DNA of 64,000 bases from Brachypterus glaber (lineage: Eukaryota > Arthropoda > Insecta > Coleoptera > Kateretidae). Of the stretch, positions 1 through 11,279 are shown one piece after another. The notes beneath the pieces were generated by a model. The model ran no database searches, had not been told where the DNA came from, and saw nothing but the letters and a program-made list of their open reading frames with translations. Location: NCBI GenBank assembly GCA_958510825.1, contig OY294044.1, positions 103,888,893-103,952,892 on the forward strand, read 5' to 3'. How positions within the stretch are numbered: the stretch's first letter is position 1; each line of letters begins with the position of its first letter. The position numbers and the translations under genes were made by a program.

Positions 1-97
1 TTTAAGTTGTCTTATTTAAGAGTTCTAAATTTGAAATCGATATCTCAACTCGTTCAAAAGTTAAGAGCGGGGGGGGGGTGTCTTTTGGACCGCACTG
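1..97. mobile_element. Right end of a TA-flanked TIR element (family A)
   Basis: The segment is nearly identical to the right terminus of the fuller copy at 58234..59567: a run of G, then ACTTTTGGACCGCACTG followed by TA. The left part of the element lies outside the window. TA at the border and a CAG/CTG terminus suggest a mariner-type non-autonomous element. Confidence 0.7.
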
Positions 98-98
98 T

Positions 99-192
99 AT
101 GTTAAAACGTACGAGTTTTTAACCAATGATGTAACTTAAAAATCGCGGGAATTTTAAACTACTATCTTGCATAATTGGACGGACTATAGGTT
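99..192. mobile_element. End of a TIR element (family B)
   Basis: This matches, in inverted orientation, the left end of the element at 17244..17790, including CTATCTTGCATAATTGGACG at the tip. It abuts family A directly, so only the terminal ~90 bp is present. Confidence 0.6.
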
Positions 193-507
193 GGTCATAG
201 TACTGTTTGAAATTGACATCTATCAAAAAGAGTCCTATTTATGTCTAGAATTAAAAAACAAATAACTCAACAGTATTAAAAACTTTATTAAGAAATAATT
301 ATTAAACGAGCTTGTCTGGAAACTCTTTCGTCAATTCACAAAGTACATCATTTTCATTTATGTTTGGATCCCAACGGCTTCTTCGGACTCTATGATTCCT
401 CGATTGAAGATTAAATCTTCGTCGGTTTGCCACTGCTGTCCATAATGACAACGAGTAATTCATTTATATCCACTTTTTTTTGGTTTTAACAGTATTCTAA
501 CTGATGA
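193..507. other. Unassigned; one short minus-strand frame
   Basis: No repeat match was recognised. On the minus strand 463..302 is open for 53 codons from ATG to TAA. It is moderately basic and ends with a peptide containing RWDPNINENDV. It could be the C-terminus of a decayed transposase or chance; no family is recognised. Confidence 0.2.
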
Positions 508-1262
508 CTGGACATTGTACTCTTTGAAACTGAATCGCATAATATTATTTTAACCCCATCTTTATGGGACTTAAGACTTAAATCTAGTAGAAACGGAATA
601 AACTTTTATGGACCGAAGTTTTTAAATAAATTACCTGTAAGTTTACTACATATTCCTTTGAATAGTTTTAAAAGGTGGTTAAAAATTTTTTTAATATCAA
701 AAGCATTTTACAGTGTAGACGAGTTTTTGTCCTGTAATAATATTAATTTTTAACATGTCTTGTTAATTTAATTTATATTTTTATTTATGACTTGCGCACA
801 CGGAAAGAAATTAGTGGGCTCTGCGCTATACATTATAAGATATTTGGTAACAGTGGCAAATTATAGTGATTTAAGCTATAGATTATAAGGGACACAATAA
901 CTAATAATGTTAAAAATAAATTGGAAACGATTATATATATTACAGACACGTTTATATTTATTACAGGCACTATTATAAATTTACAGAAATTTTATTATAT
1001 TATAAAAATTATTAGCACGGACAATAATTAAATCTATTTAAGCTATAAATGCCATACTATTTGTTATATTTTATTATTCACTAAACAATTAAAGTATTTC
1101 ATATAAATTTTTACACTGACTGCCATAATTGTAAGAGAAAGCCTTGTATTTATATAATAAGCGATTATAATTTGCTTGGTATGTGTGTTATAGCGCTCCT
1201 AGCTATAATTTTTTTTTTCCGTGCATAACATGTATGTTGAGACGCCAATAAATCTTGTATCT
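508..1262 (+). mobile_element. Non-LTR retrotransposon 3' end, split by a 425-bp element
   Basis: The frame 508..753 is the extreme C-terminus of a reverse-transcriptase polyprotein. It carries the conserved block RNGINFYGPKFLNKLP, then NSFKRWLK and an ending like FYSVDEFL, followed by TAA at 751..753. The same block occurs in other LINE tails of this window (for example 62198..62880). The 3' UTR starts at 754, is interrupted by the element at 799..1223, and resumes at 1224. It ends with AATAAA-like sequence and three TCTTGTA repeats (1246..1262), a microsatellite-type 3' tail. The copy is 5'-truncated; a TGA at 505..507 stands before the open part. It is a dead fragment, most like Jockey or CR1-type LINEs lacking RNase H. 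Confidence 0.8.
799..1223. mobile_element. 425-bp MITE with CACGG termini, copy 1
   Basis: It begins CACGGAAAGAAATTAG and ends AATTTTTTTTTTCCGTG, giving imperfect TIRs of about 17 bp. It is flanked by CA on both sides (797..798 and 1224..1225), a 2-bp TSD. The body has many AGCTATA-type subterminal repeats. Copies 2 and 3 (30757..31181, 59693..60116) differ at only about one to a few positions. A CAC terminus with a 2-bp TSD fits the CMC (CACTA/Mirage) superfamily. No coding capacity. Confidence 0.88.
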
Positions 1263-1541
1263 TGTATCTTGAGGATTGGTGTAGTGGACTACCGCGTCGT
1301 ACTTGACGAGTTTACTACCCAAAATAGCGTGAGTTCGATTGTCACCGGCGCCGATTTGCCTTTTTCTAATTTATAATTGAAATTTGGCGAAGGCGTAAGT
1401 GAAGCGGACACTCCCTATAAATTAGTTCGAAAGTCAATTAAAGCCGGTGGTTCCCTCTACTACAATCCCACACAAGTCCTGGACTTAAGTAGAATAGTAC
1501 GAGGTTAAGCAAAAAATGTAATGTTAAAATGTAAATGTAAT
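1263..1541 (+). mobile_element. tRNA-headed SINE, copy 1 (variant head)
   Basis: The head contains an A-box-like TGGTGTAGTGG and a B-box-like GAGTTCGATTG, then the GGCGCC junction. The body has the family-specific block AAGCCGGTGGTTCCCTCTAC and the 3' block TAGAATAGTACGAGGTTAA, ending in (TGTAA)-type repeats. The body matches the SINEs at 18012..18283, 27993..28261 and 55679..55946, but the tRNA-like head differs. It sits exactly at the LINE tail. Confidence 0.75.
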
Positions 1542-2320
1542 GAAAGAAAGTCTCCGACGAAAGGGGGAGGAATCATTCGCGTTCTCTTCTTTACGTCAAG
1601 AGCGTTATAAGGCGTGTGTGCTTACAACGGGCCTCCCACTAGCACATACATTCCAAACATATTTCCCGTAGCCAGAGATCCGTACGTCAAACTATACTAC
1701 TACTAATTTTAGAATACTAAAATATAAAAATAAAAAAATAGAAATTCGCTTCTTAAAAAAAAAATGCATATAGCAGCACTAACCAATGTGTGAGCTAACA
1801 TCCCCATTTGACCACGCGTCCCCGTTTTGGAAGACTTTTCCCTAGAGTTTTATCAATCTATTTTAAATTCGTATTTTATGTATTTTTAAGTATTTTTTCA
1901 TTCTTTTTTCCTATTTGTTTTTGAATAAACCTGTAAATAGTGGTAAATGAATAAATAAATATTGTAGACGGTCGGAAATTATTATTTATTTAACAAATAG
2001 CATATAAACAAGGTTATGTTTACCACGTTATAATTAAATTATTTCTGGCTGAACATGGATAGAACTACCCGCAAACGCGAAAAATGAATACGTAAAGTTA
2101 ATTTCGGTTTTTGCTTCGGTGGTTGTCCGCTGTGAATTATGTTGAATTATAATGTTGCCTACATTCAAATAAAGCAAGAAGCAAAATAAAAAATATTTCT
2201 CTTGTCTGCAATAAGACATTGATAAATTTACGTTTTATTTATGGCTACATGGAAGTTGTGAGTTGTTTAATGCACAGAAAGTTTCATAGTTTGAAGTTCC
2301 TGTAAATATCTGTATTGTAA
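1542..2320. other. Unassigned
   Basis: AT-rich sequence with no repeat match found inside the window. A minus-strand frame at 2034..2219 (61 codons) is open but has no recognisable domain, and its composition resembles the surroundings. Not called as a gene. Confidence 0.4.
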
Positions 2321-3101
2321 CCCAGGTAGCAAAATAACATGACATTCACGTGAAAGTCACGTTAATATGTGACATGTGATGTTAAGATTGTAGTCTCATT
2401 TAACAAGAATGTAGCATGGTGGGGATGTCCTAAGTCCGCCCCTAATAACATCACACAATGACATCCCGAAAATAACGTGTTTGTGACATCATAATGTTAT
2501 ACATTCCTGTTATATCTAATATCTTATGGATGCCGTTACTGGTACTTTAATATTTAAATAATATTCTAGGATATTAGCTTTTTCTAAATTAAAACCATTA
2601 AAAACGCTATAACCCTATAAAAAAATCAGATTTAAAATCAATCAGTAATTGAAACAATCACAGATTGAAACAGATAGATTTTAAATACGAAATTGCAGAC
2701 TAAGCGGAGAATATATTCCTTTAATCCGTGTCCATAGTCTTGAGAAGCCCGGCAGAGCCCCCTATCCATTGGAAATCGTATAATGTGTATACAATTTCCT
2801 TATAATAATTTACTCTATCAACATCATCTTATATCGATTTTTTTGCTTCGAACGTCGGTGACAAGCAAAATAACATGACATTCACGTAAAAGCCACGTTA
2901 ATATGTGACATGCGATATATTCACAGCGTTGCTAAATATTTGTTATTAAATAACATGGTTGTCACGTCACACGTGTTATGTTGCAAATGTGATGTTAAAT
3001 ACATGTTATTTTTCAATATTATGTGATGTTATGATTTAGTTTAAAAATACACCCAAAAGTGATGTTAATTTCTTGTAATATAACATCCCTTGCTACCTGG
3101 G
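2321..3101. mobile_element. TIR element with CCCAGGTAGCAA termini
   Basis: The left end CCCAGGTAGCAA and right end TTGCTACCTGGG are inverted repeats. AA flanks both sides, consistent with a short TSD. Inside, the block AACATGACATTCACGT occurs at about 2336 and again at about 2870 in direct orientation, and ATGTGATGTTA-like words recur throughout. No transposase frame is present. The superfamily cannot be assigned from the ends. Confidence 0.75.
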
Positions 3102-4377
3102 AAGTAGTGTTTTTAATTGTATTTTTCTATTTTTTTTTTTGCTAGGAGCAACGCAAGGTAAAGTAATAACAAAAAATAAACATTCACTTTAATAAGTAAT
3201 TTTAAATCGCCACAGGTTTATAATCAGACCTTGAAATGTGTTGTATGAAATACAATTTCCAACGAGTTATGTACACTATTTTTCCTACGGTCCCGAAAAA
3301 AATATGAAGTTTCTTATTTTAAAATTTTCTAATTTTTATTAATTTTTAAGAAAATCAAAGCAAAAAATAATTATAAATAGCATACATAATATTTAGGTAT
3401 GTCAAACAGGAAATATGATTTTCATTTAGCTTTTTAAACTATAGTTTTCTTGGTTCTATATTCAATACAATACATAGCTGTTTAATAGTTTGCCGATTCC
3501 TAAATAAATGCAAACTTGAGTTTGCTTATTAAATTAGATTTCTGTGATTATGCTGCCATATAAGACAGTAAAACTGTACTGTTTTACATTTCATAAGAAA
3601 AGTAAAGTAAAATGTAATGTAAGGTAACTAAATCAAAAATTAAGTAATTTTTATAAGATCTAGACTGTCTAGACAAGACAGTAATGGTCAAAATATTAAC
3701 GTTATATAGTTTCTATTTTTGACATGAAAAACAGAAAGGTGGAAAATGGTTTATAAAACAAGGTGAATCAAATTCGTAGAATCTACGAGGTAAATATCTA
3801 AATAAAATTAGGCAAACCTCCATACATAAATATCACACGAGTGTGATATAAAAATATCAAACTAGTGCGATATGAGGCGTTTTCTAAAGAACAAAAGAGT
3901 GTGCTAAATGTCATTTTCATAGAGGATCGTAGGAAAAATGCTTTTTATCAAACTCCAATCCGTCTGTCCGTCAGTGTACCGCACGGCAACTCAATAAAGG
4001 AGTCTGATAAAAATAAAGATGTCAGGAAAAATAAATTTTTTAAAGAGAAGAAATCCTTTTGTTAAAAAAAAATATTTAAAACATTAAAAAAGTCCAAACT
4101 TTTTCAAAAAGTATAGAAAATAGAAAGAAAAGTCTCTAGGACTTTTCGGACGCGTTCAAATCTAAATTTTTAGAAAAAATACTTGATTGAATTAATACAA
4201 TTTATACAATTTTTAAAAAATCCTACAGTATAGAAAGCAGTTATATGGGGCACTTGTTCATATAAAAAAATTATAAAGGAAAATATTGTTTTTATGGCAG
4301 CAACATTTTTAATAATAATCCAAGGTTTAGGTAGCGAAAAAAAAATAATATAAACTTCCTATTGGAAGGTATTAATA
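3102..4377. other. Unassigned AT-rich interval
   Basis: Mostly A/T. A near-palindrome lies at about 3831..3850 (ATATCACACGAGTGTGATAT). A CCGTCTGTCCGTC block near 3960 resembles similar blocks at about 23350, 26515 and 53283, which suggests decayed copies of one repeat. The frame at 3865..4065 is not convincing. Confidence 0.35.
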
Positions 4378-5163
4378 CAGGGTGGTCCAACGAAAATGAA
4401 ACAGAGCCAATATCTAAGATTTTAAATCTCACCCCATTCACCCGCAACCATCACAACTTTAAATTCTTAACCCCTTACCGCATACTGTCCCATACATAGC
4501 ACGAGTCTGTTTATTTAGTGTATCTATTGCGGCCATCTCTAAAACAAACTTTTACTCAAATGGTAAATGAATAAAGAAGCCTATTACAGACATTATATCA
4601 TGTGACATGACATGAATCATATCTGCGGTATTAAAATATTATTTTAGAAGCCAGTGGATTCCGAAAAAGGGGAATTTTTTTTTATTTTCCATATTTTCTC
4701 AGTTGCTGGTACGCCACTGATTTTTCAAATGTTTAAATATTTTGTAGAATATTGCGGACTTTAATTTTTATTATTTTAGCCCAAGTCCGATCTAAATATC
4801 TTGTTTCGTTGGCGAGTTATATCAAAAGTAAAAAAAAATGAATAAAACGTAAACCTAGATTTTTTTAGATATTTTCTCAGTCAAAACACATAAAATATAT
4901 ATTTTTCGTAAAATCATGCAGTAAGGGGTTAAATGAAAAACCCCTATTTGTAAAACACCATTAAAATTACAAAAAAAAAATCCTTTTCAGTGGTACTAGA
5001 CAAAAGTCAAATAGGTTCATCCCTCACCTGGGGGGTGGCATTTTTTAAATTTAATACTAACTTAATTTTGGCTAAAAATATATTGACATAAGACACAATT
5101 TTTTTGCATTTATGTTTAGAACTTTGTCATTTTTTTTTTTTTCGTTTTCGTTAAGCCACCCTG
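4378..5163. mobile_element. mariner/Tc1-like non-autonomous element, 786 bp
   Basis: The left end CAGGGTGGTCCAACGAAAAT and the right end CGTTAAGCCACCCTG form a TIR, and TA flanks both (4376..4377, 5164..5165). The TA target site and CAGGGTGG terminus are typical of mariner-type elements in arthropods. The interior is AT-rich and has no transposase. Confidence 0.8.
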
Positions 5164-6130
5164 TATATTGCAGCTAAAGTATAATATATTATGTATTATC
5201 CATCAACTTTTTGAATCTTTATTTATAAAGAAAGATCCCTAAGGGGCTTTTCATTGTTATTTCCCCCTAAGAAGATTAAATTAACTGCACGGCCAAAAAA
5301 AAAACGAAATTTTGCAAAGCTATATCAATTTGTATTGTATTGAATATTAATTTTATAAAAAATGTCATATTAACCCTGATAGCACAAAAACCTTCTAAGA
5401 AGATTCTTAAAATAAATAGCCGAAAGGAGAGCATGCTTCTTAGAAGAATATCTATTTTACTCAGGTTATTCTAAGAACGATTAAAGAAATGCAATAGCAC
5501 TTGTATAAAAGATAATTTTAAATTGGTCAAAAAATGTTATAAACAACGTTTTCCTAAAACGCATTGTTTTCGAGATATTGCGTTTAAGCAGTAAAAGGTT
5601 TTTTTAGCTTATCTCACATATTTATAACCCAATTTCTAAAAATAATATTTTAAATAAAAGCTCTTTTTAAGCCCTATAAAAAATGTTATATACAGTTTTT
5701 TGCTAGAATATAATGTTTTAAAGATACAGAATTTAAAATCAAACAAAACACCTAGTTTGAAATTTGCAAACTAGATGGTTCTAGTGTACAATAGTGCCGA
5801 TGTTTTGACAGGGTGCTTGCAACGTTTCATCTAGTTTCTGTGTATAATGACATTTTCTAGATCTTCTCTAATATTATGGCATACAATTTAAAGAAATGAA
5901 CAACCTTTGAATTTGTATGCCATTTATCATTATGGAATGTTTTGTGTCCTGTAAAGCGTTTAAAAACGTACCTACACTTACGCTAGACGAGGACCTTGTT
6001 TATCGCTGTGAAGCAGGATATTTTAAAAACAGGATTTAAAAAGAAAATTAAATCCCCCCTCATGCCATGGCGCGCTATTAAAAAAAATGTAAATGGAAAA
6101 AAGATTTGTCTTGAGTTTGAATTGTACCTA
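5164..6130. other. Unassigned
   Basis: No supportable gene or repeat. A short imperfect inverted repeat containing CTTCTAAGAAG lies around 5392..5445. Confidence 0.35.
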
Positions 6131-6930
6131 CTGTAAATAGATAGATATATAGATAGATAGATACTTTATTGACTCTTAAAAGCTAAAAGGCATAGAACAT
6201 ATCACATTACAAAATAATAAATAAATAAATTAATAAATAACATAGGTTTAAACTGGACAATTAAAATGAGGATCCTCAAAATACTCCGAACCTTTATAGT
6301 GTGCTTTTAGTTTTAAAATCTTTTTCAACTCCGATTCAATTTTTTTTACTGGTAGCCTACGAATATTTAATGGGTAAGTTATTGTAAATTTTTAGTAGTT
6401 GGAAAGTAGCATTTCTTTGTACTAGAGTCAGTTTTGTTTCATAATGATTTAGATGTTGTTTTCTTGTATTATATATGTGTTTAAACTACAGATCTTTAAA
6501 TTCTTCATATTTTTTTTTTTTGACAAAAAATGAACATTCTAGTAGGTAGATAAAAGGTAAAGTGAGTGTTTCATTATTTCTAAACGTTGCTTTACATGTC
6601 TCATTATATTTAAGGTTAAAGATAATTATAATGCATTTTTTCTGTATTATAAAAACTCTGTCCACCTTACAAGAGTTTTCCCAGAAAATTACACCATATC
6701 GAAGTCTTGAAAATACATAAGCATAGTAAGATGTTAGTCATGTATCTCTATCCACAATATTTGAGAATATTCTTAAAGCATAGGTAAAAACACGTATTTT
6801 CTTGCATATTTCTTCAACTTGTTCTTTCCAATTTAAATGACTGTCAACTAGAACTCCCAAGAATTACGTTGATTCTGAATACATAAGCATATTTCCGTTG
6901 GTTTATTTTTTATTAAGTTTAGTCTTATCT
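6131..6930 (-). pseudogene. Decayed LINE reverse-transcriptase C-terminal region
   Basis: Read on the minus strand, the segment around 6870..6790 encodes LGVLVDSHLNWKEQVEEICK. That is the conserved block just after the RT active-site domain in Jockey/CR1-type LINEs. Further on (6790..6500) come RLRYGVIFWENS, then a QKKCIIII-like helix and LTLPFIYLLECSFFVK, all in family order but with a stop and frame changes. The plus-strand left edge 6135..6164 is an ATAG microsatellite, which is the 3' tail of the minus-strand element, preceded by AATAAAGT on that strand. No intact frame survives, so this is an old copy. Confidence 0.72.
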
Positions 6931-7726
6931 CCAAATGAAAATTTAATATTTTAGACATTTTACTTCATATCGTGATCTGTAAACCAAAATCTCATTTTGT
7001 AGTGGGTATACTTTTCTCTTACTACAAGGGTTGTATTACCTGCAAATATATAAGTTTATAATCACACGCATTTTGCGTGTACTTATGGGCCCATAAGCGC
7101 ACGCAAATTTGTTTTTCTTCAGTTGGCAATAGCAAAAATTATACGTATTTTGACATGCATAATTCATAAAAAATATTTTATTTTAAAAATTTTGATACAT
7201 TTTTTTTTCAACCCATCCGTCGACGCCTCATCATTGTGCTAAATAACAAAAACGAATAAAAAACTAAAAAATACTGAACTACTTGCTCGCAAATTAAATG
7301 TGGTAATCAGCAAAACAATTTTTAGAATTTTTTAAAACTCAAAAACACGTTTTTAAACGAAAACAAACACAACAACAAAAATTCGACACCAGCTAATTTC
7401 AAAAGTGCGAGACATGATCAGCTGTTGAAATATTTAGCGGCAATATTAGATAGTACTGCCATCTATCAGTATACTCCAACTGGAAGACCAGTATTCCCAA
7501 GTGAAAACTAGGTGCATTTTGATTATTAAAGAATTCAGGGGTCCTAACGCCCAGTGTTCCAAATGGGAACAAGGTGCAATATTGGGTTAAACTAAATTTA
7601 AAATCAAATTTTTCGCAAGTATCTTTTCTGGCCTAAGTACACATATGCATTAATTTGTAGAATTTTGCAGGCACCTAGTGGTGAAATTTTCGAAAAAGCT
7701 GGCCAAAATTCAGTTTAGCTCTATAT
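6931..7726. other. Unassigned; contains a short palindromic module
   Basis: Around 7060..7115 the words CACACGCATTTTGCGTGT and CTTATGGGCCCATAAG form a double palindrome. The same module ends each copy of the hairpin repeat at 36236..36745, 40565..41632 and 42400..42895, so this is probably a decayed terminus of that family. Confidence 0.4.
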
Positions 7727-8035
7727 GGGGATTTTTGAGGTCGCTGATTACGAAAATAATATTTTTTTTTTTTAAGAAAATGGCGCATCCAATATGGCTG
7801 ACATAAATGTCAAAAGTTTAAAAAAAATGTTTAAAATTATGAATATGTTTTTTTTGACGTAGCTGATTAAGAATGTGATATAATTTTTTTTAAGAAAATG
7901 GCGGATCCAATATGGCGGTCATTTATCTCAAAAGTTAGAAAAATTTTGTTTAAAATTATAAATATGGGGTTTTTGAAGTCGCTGATTACGAAAATAATAT
8001 TAATTTATTATTTTTTTTAAGAGCATGGCGAAAAC
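7727..8035. repeat. 119-bp tandem repeat, two full units and one partial
   Basis: The word GCTGATTA recurs at 7743, 7862 and 7981, a spacing of 119 bp each time. Each unit also has a T-run, AAGAAAATGGCG, ATCCAATATGGC and an AAAATTATRAATATG end. The third unit stops after AAGAGCATGGCG. The units are diverged, so this is an old local array. Confidence 0.8.
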
Positions 8036-8484
8036 ACACTTATATAGAAAAAAAAATTCTTATCAAATAAAAATAAAAAACTAGTGGTCGAAAACGTATA
8101 AAAACCCAGTTTATAGTATTTAATCATATCTTTCGTGATTAAATAATTTTTGAGCTATTTTGAAGTTATTTATGGTTGGGATTTGGTCACTTTTTAACAA
8201 TTTTTGTTGAAAAAATATTTTTTCGAAAAATACATCATTACAGTTTTTTTATTTTTTTTTTTTTTTAAGTGGTGGAAATATGTGGATCAAGTTTTTGCGC
8301 AAGAAGCTAGCTAAAAGTTTAGGCTTTCTATCAGTGTCTATATCTTAATATCGATGAATCTGCAACCAAATCTCTGTTCGTAAATAAAAAACTTTTAAAA
8401 AAATCGTATTTGCATAGCTGAATTTAAATGGCCGTAGATTAAAAACTGTTACACATATATTAATCTTTTTTTACGAAAACATAT
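8036..8484. other. Unassigned
   Basis: AT-rich, no gene or repeat supported. Confidence 0.35.
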
Positions 8485-8560
8485 GATAATAATAATAATC
8501 TTTATTTGACCAATAAGTCATTATCTACAAGTATAAATTTATATATACAATCCTAAAATC

Positions 8561-8599
<39 letters not shown>

Positions 8600-9455
8600 T
8601 ATAGTAGAACTTAAAAATTAAATAAAAAGGTAATCCCCACTAAGCAGAAGAATGCTTGTTGTGGGTGCTTGTAGAAAAATTAAATATAAATTCATTTTTA
8701 TAAATACATAATCATTTAATATTATAAAATTAAGAGTTTAAAACAAAATGAGATTGTTTTTAAAAACATTTAACATTCTACCCATCTTTAGAGATTAACC
8801 CAGTTTCAATAAAATTTTCTATTTTATATGTAGATTGTTCAAATAACCAAACTTTATTTTTTTTATTTGTTATATTACTGTTTTTTAAACAGAGGGACAA
8901 AACATTATACAGTCTGGAAGCTAAATAGGTATGAGATTTTGTCCCAATAGTTTTTGTTAATTTTTTTGTTGGAATATTTAAGCTACCCTTTGTATTATAT
9001 GTATGAGTTTTGTTATATTTTTCATTTTTAAATTGCCACTTTATTAATTGTTGAGCATATATTTGTCTAACATTTAATATTTGTTTCTCATGTAAAAGCT
9101 GGTTACCGGAGTAGTTGAAATCTTTTTTTAAAATAATTTTTACAATTCTTTTATGTACCCTTTCCAGGTTAGTCAAATGTGTTTTAAGTATGCCTCCCCA
9201 GGCTAGTATCCCATATCCCAGTACCGAATTTACAAGTCCATAATAAGCAATTTTTAATTGTTTTTCATCTAAGATATTATTTAACTGTTTAAATGAATAA
9301 AACATTCTTCTAATTTTTTTACATAATTGTGTAACCTGGATATCCCATCTAAAATGAGAATCCAGGTGTACTCCTAAATATTTTATTTCATTAACTTGTT
9401 CAATTTTCAAGTTATTTTCTGTTGTTATGGACTTATACGCGGGCAAGTATAACAT
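8485..9455 (-). mobile_element. LINE 3' fragment (RT C-terminal domain) with (TAA)n tail
   Basis: The minus-strand frame 9455..8778 (225 codons) is the region downstream of the RT catalytic core: EIKYLGVHLDSHFRWDIQV, then AYYGLVNSVLGYGILAWGG (thumb-like helix), LERVHKRIVKIILKKDF, and a C-terminal ASRLYNVLS-like block. The 3' UTR spans 8777..8500 with AATAAAG next to a (TAA)n tail at 8499..8485. A (TA)n tract lies near 8578..8603. The start at 9455 is only the first Met; the element is 5'-truncated and the stop just upstream is probably a frameshift. No RNase H follows, which fits Jockey/CR1-type LINEs. The frame is open but cannot be functional. Confidence 0.82.
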
Positions 9456-9495
9456 TTAGTGTTTATTTTCAGGAAGAGGTTGAATTGTCAGCTTA

Positions 9496-9977
9496 GTTTA
9501 GTTAGTTTAGTTTAGTTCAGTGCGGGGTTCACAGCCCTCAACACCTGGTCCCTAGGGACCTTTGTGTTAACCGCACAGATCTCCTCATATCATCCCTGTT
9601 TCTATAAAGTCCAGGTACGGTTTCAGGGGAGTGTTCATGATCTCGTTGATTTCCAGCAAGTCGTTCCCAAAGTACCTCCATGTTAGGCCTATTAAAGATG
9701 GACATTCACATATGAGGTGGTAGGGCTCCTCGTCCCCTTCCCCACATCTCCTGCACTCGGGGCTCGTAGTCTGTCCCATTTGTTGTCGGTGCTTGTTCAG
9801 TAAGCAGTGCCCAGTTACTATACCCGTTATTGCTCTCAGTTGACTCCTGGACATGCCTAGAAGTAAGCTGGTTCTTTTCTTGGTTGGTCCCCCTACTAGG
9901 GGCCCCTAGAAAGAGTTTAGGGTGCATCTATCCAATGTTGCTGGTGTTCATTCCGCAACATTTTCCTGACCTCGTTA
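9496..9977 (-). pseudogene. LINE 3' fragment: end of RNase H and zinc-knuckle region
   Basis: Minus-strand frame 9854..9585 reads SRSQLRAITGIVTGHCLLNK and then a knuckle with CRRCGEGDEEPYHLICECP, i.e. C-x2-C followed by H and C. This is the conserved C-terminus of I/R1/LOA-type LINEs that carry RNase H. A preceding piece, KLFLGAPSRG, is in another frame (within 9927..9858), so there is a frameshift. The 3' tail is a TTTAG-type repeat at 9496..9520 on the plus strand. The insertion is bounded by a perfect 13-bp TSD, AATTGTCAGCTTA, at 9483..9495 and 9978..9990. It is 5'-truncated to about 480 bp. Confidence 0.85.
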
Positions 9978-11206
9978 AATTGTCAGCTTAAAAGTAAGTT
10001 ATTTTTTGGTAGCCAATGAAATCAAGTTTTCCTGAAAAAAGATCAAATTTTAAGGTACTAGCAAAAATTAATTAAGCCTTTGGGGAGACTAGGAATATGA
10101 TTTTTACTTGCATTGAAGTGTTATATAAACGATCTACTGTAAATCATCTACTATTCCTTTTTTCGATTGCGTTAATTTTGTTTCCCACTATTTTGGCCAT
10201 CAATCTAGAAAATTAAACCACCGTGAGGCAGGCAGTCTTATCATCCGACCAATTCCAGAAACCAAATGGGCACTTGTAACGAATTCAAATTGCAAATTCC
10301 TTTATCTCTAGTGTTTACTTTAAATCACGCTCATATAAAACTAAAGGCCGTCTTTGTTTATCTTTCAATGGAATATAGTCCATTTTATTTGAAATGTTAT
10401 AAAACCTTTTTAGATTTTGTGAAAAGAAAACCAAAATTTAATTAAAATATGAATGTTTTTTAACAAGCCCTGAAGATATGCACTCGGGGCTCGTAGTCTG
10501 TCCCATTTGTTGTCGGTGCTTGTTCAGTAAGCAGTGCCCAGTTACTATACCCGTTATTGCTCTCAGTTGACTCCTGGACATGCCTAGAAGTAAGCTGGTT
10601 CTTTTCTTGGTTGGTCCCCCTACTAGGGGCCCCTAGAAAGAGTTTAGGGTGCATCTATCCAATGTTGCTGGTGTTCATTCCGCAACATTTTCCTGACCTC
10701 GTTAAATTGTCAGCTTAAAAGTAAGTTATTTTTTGGTAGCCAATCAAATCAAGTTTTCCTTAAAAAAGATCAAATTTTAAGGTACTAGCAAAAATTAATT
10801 AAGCCTTTGGGGAGACTAGGAATATGATTTTTACTTGCATTGAAGTGTTATATAAACGATCTACTGTAAATCATCTACTATTCCTTTTTTCGATTGCGTT
10901 AATTTTGTTTCCCACTATTTTGGCCATCAATCTAGAAAATTAAACCACCGTGAGGCAGGCAGTCTTATCATCCGACCAATTCCAGAAACCAAATGGGCAC
11001 TTGTAACGAATTCAAATTGCAAATTCCTTTATCTCTAGTGTTTACTTTAAATCACGCTCATATAAAACTAAAGGCCGTCTTTGTTTATCTTTCAATGGAA
11101 TATAGTCCATTTTATTTGAAATGTTATAAAACCTTTTTAGATTTTGTGAAAAGAAAACCAAAATTTAATTAAAATATGAATGTTTTTTAACAAGCCCTGA
11201 AGATAT
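9753..11206. repeat. Recent 727-bp tandem duplication
   Basis: 9753..10479 and 10480..11206 are direct repeats with an exact offset of 727 bp. I found only two substitutions, both near a GGTAGCCAATSAAATCAAG segment. The unit starts inside the LINE at 9496..9977 and ends within the GCC(C/G)TGAAGATATG module, so the duplication postdates that LINE insertion. The junction shares a single G. The second copy carries a truncated duplicate of the LINE (10480..10704). Confidence 0.95.
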
Positions 11207-11260
11207 GTAATGCTACGCATTTCATTATAGGTATACTATTCACAGTAAATGGTATATTAC
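11191..11260. repeat. Dispersed GTGAAGATATG module
   Basis: Block CAAGCCCTGAAGATATG, then ATGCTACGCATTTCATTATA and ACTATTCACAGTAAATGGTAT. Similar blocks occur at about 12936, 16385..16440 (inverted), 26867..26937 (inverted) and 41846..41905, so this is the terminus of an interspersed family that I cannot name. Confidence 0.6.
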
Positions 11261-11279
11261 ATTTTTCCAAAAATTAAAA

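Noticed and set aside
9706..9927. Frame 9927..9706 and its duplicate 10654..10460
   Set aside because: Only the first ~20 codons belong to the LINE; the rest is the wrong frame after a frameshift, and the second is part of the 727-bp duplication.
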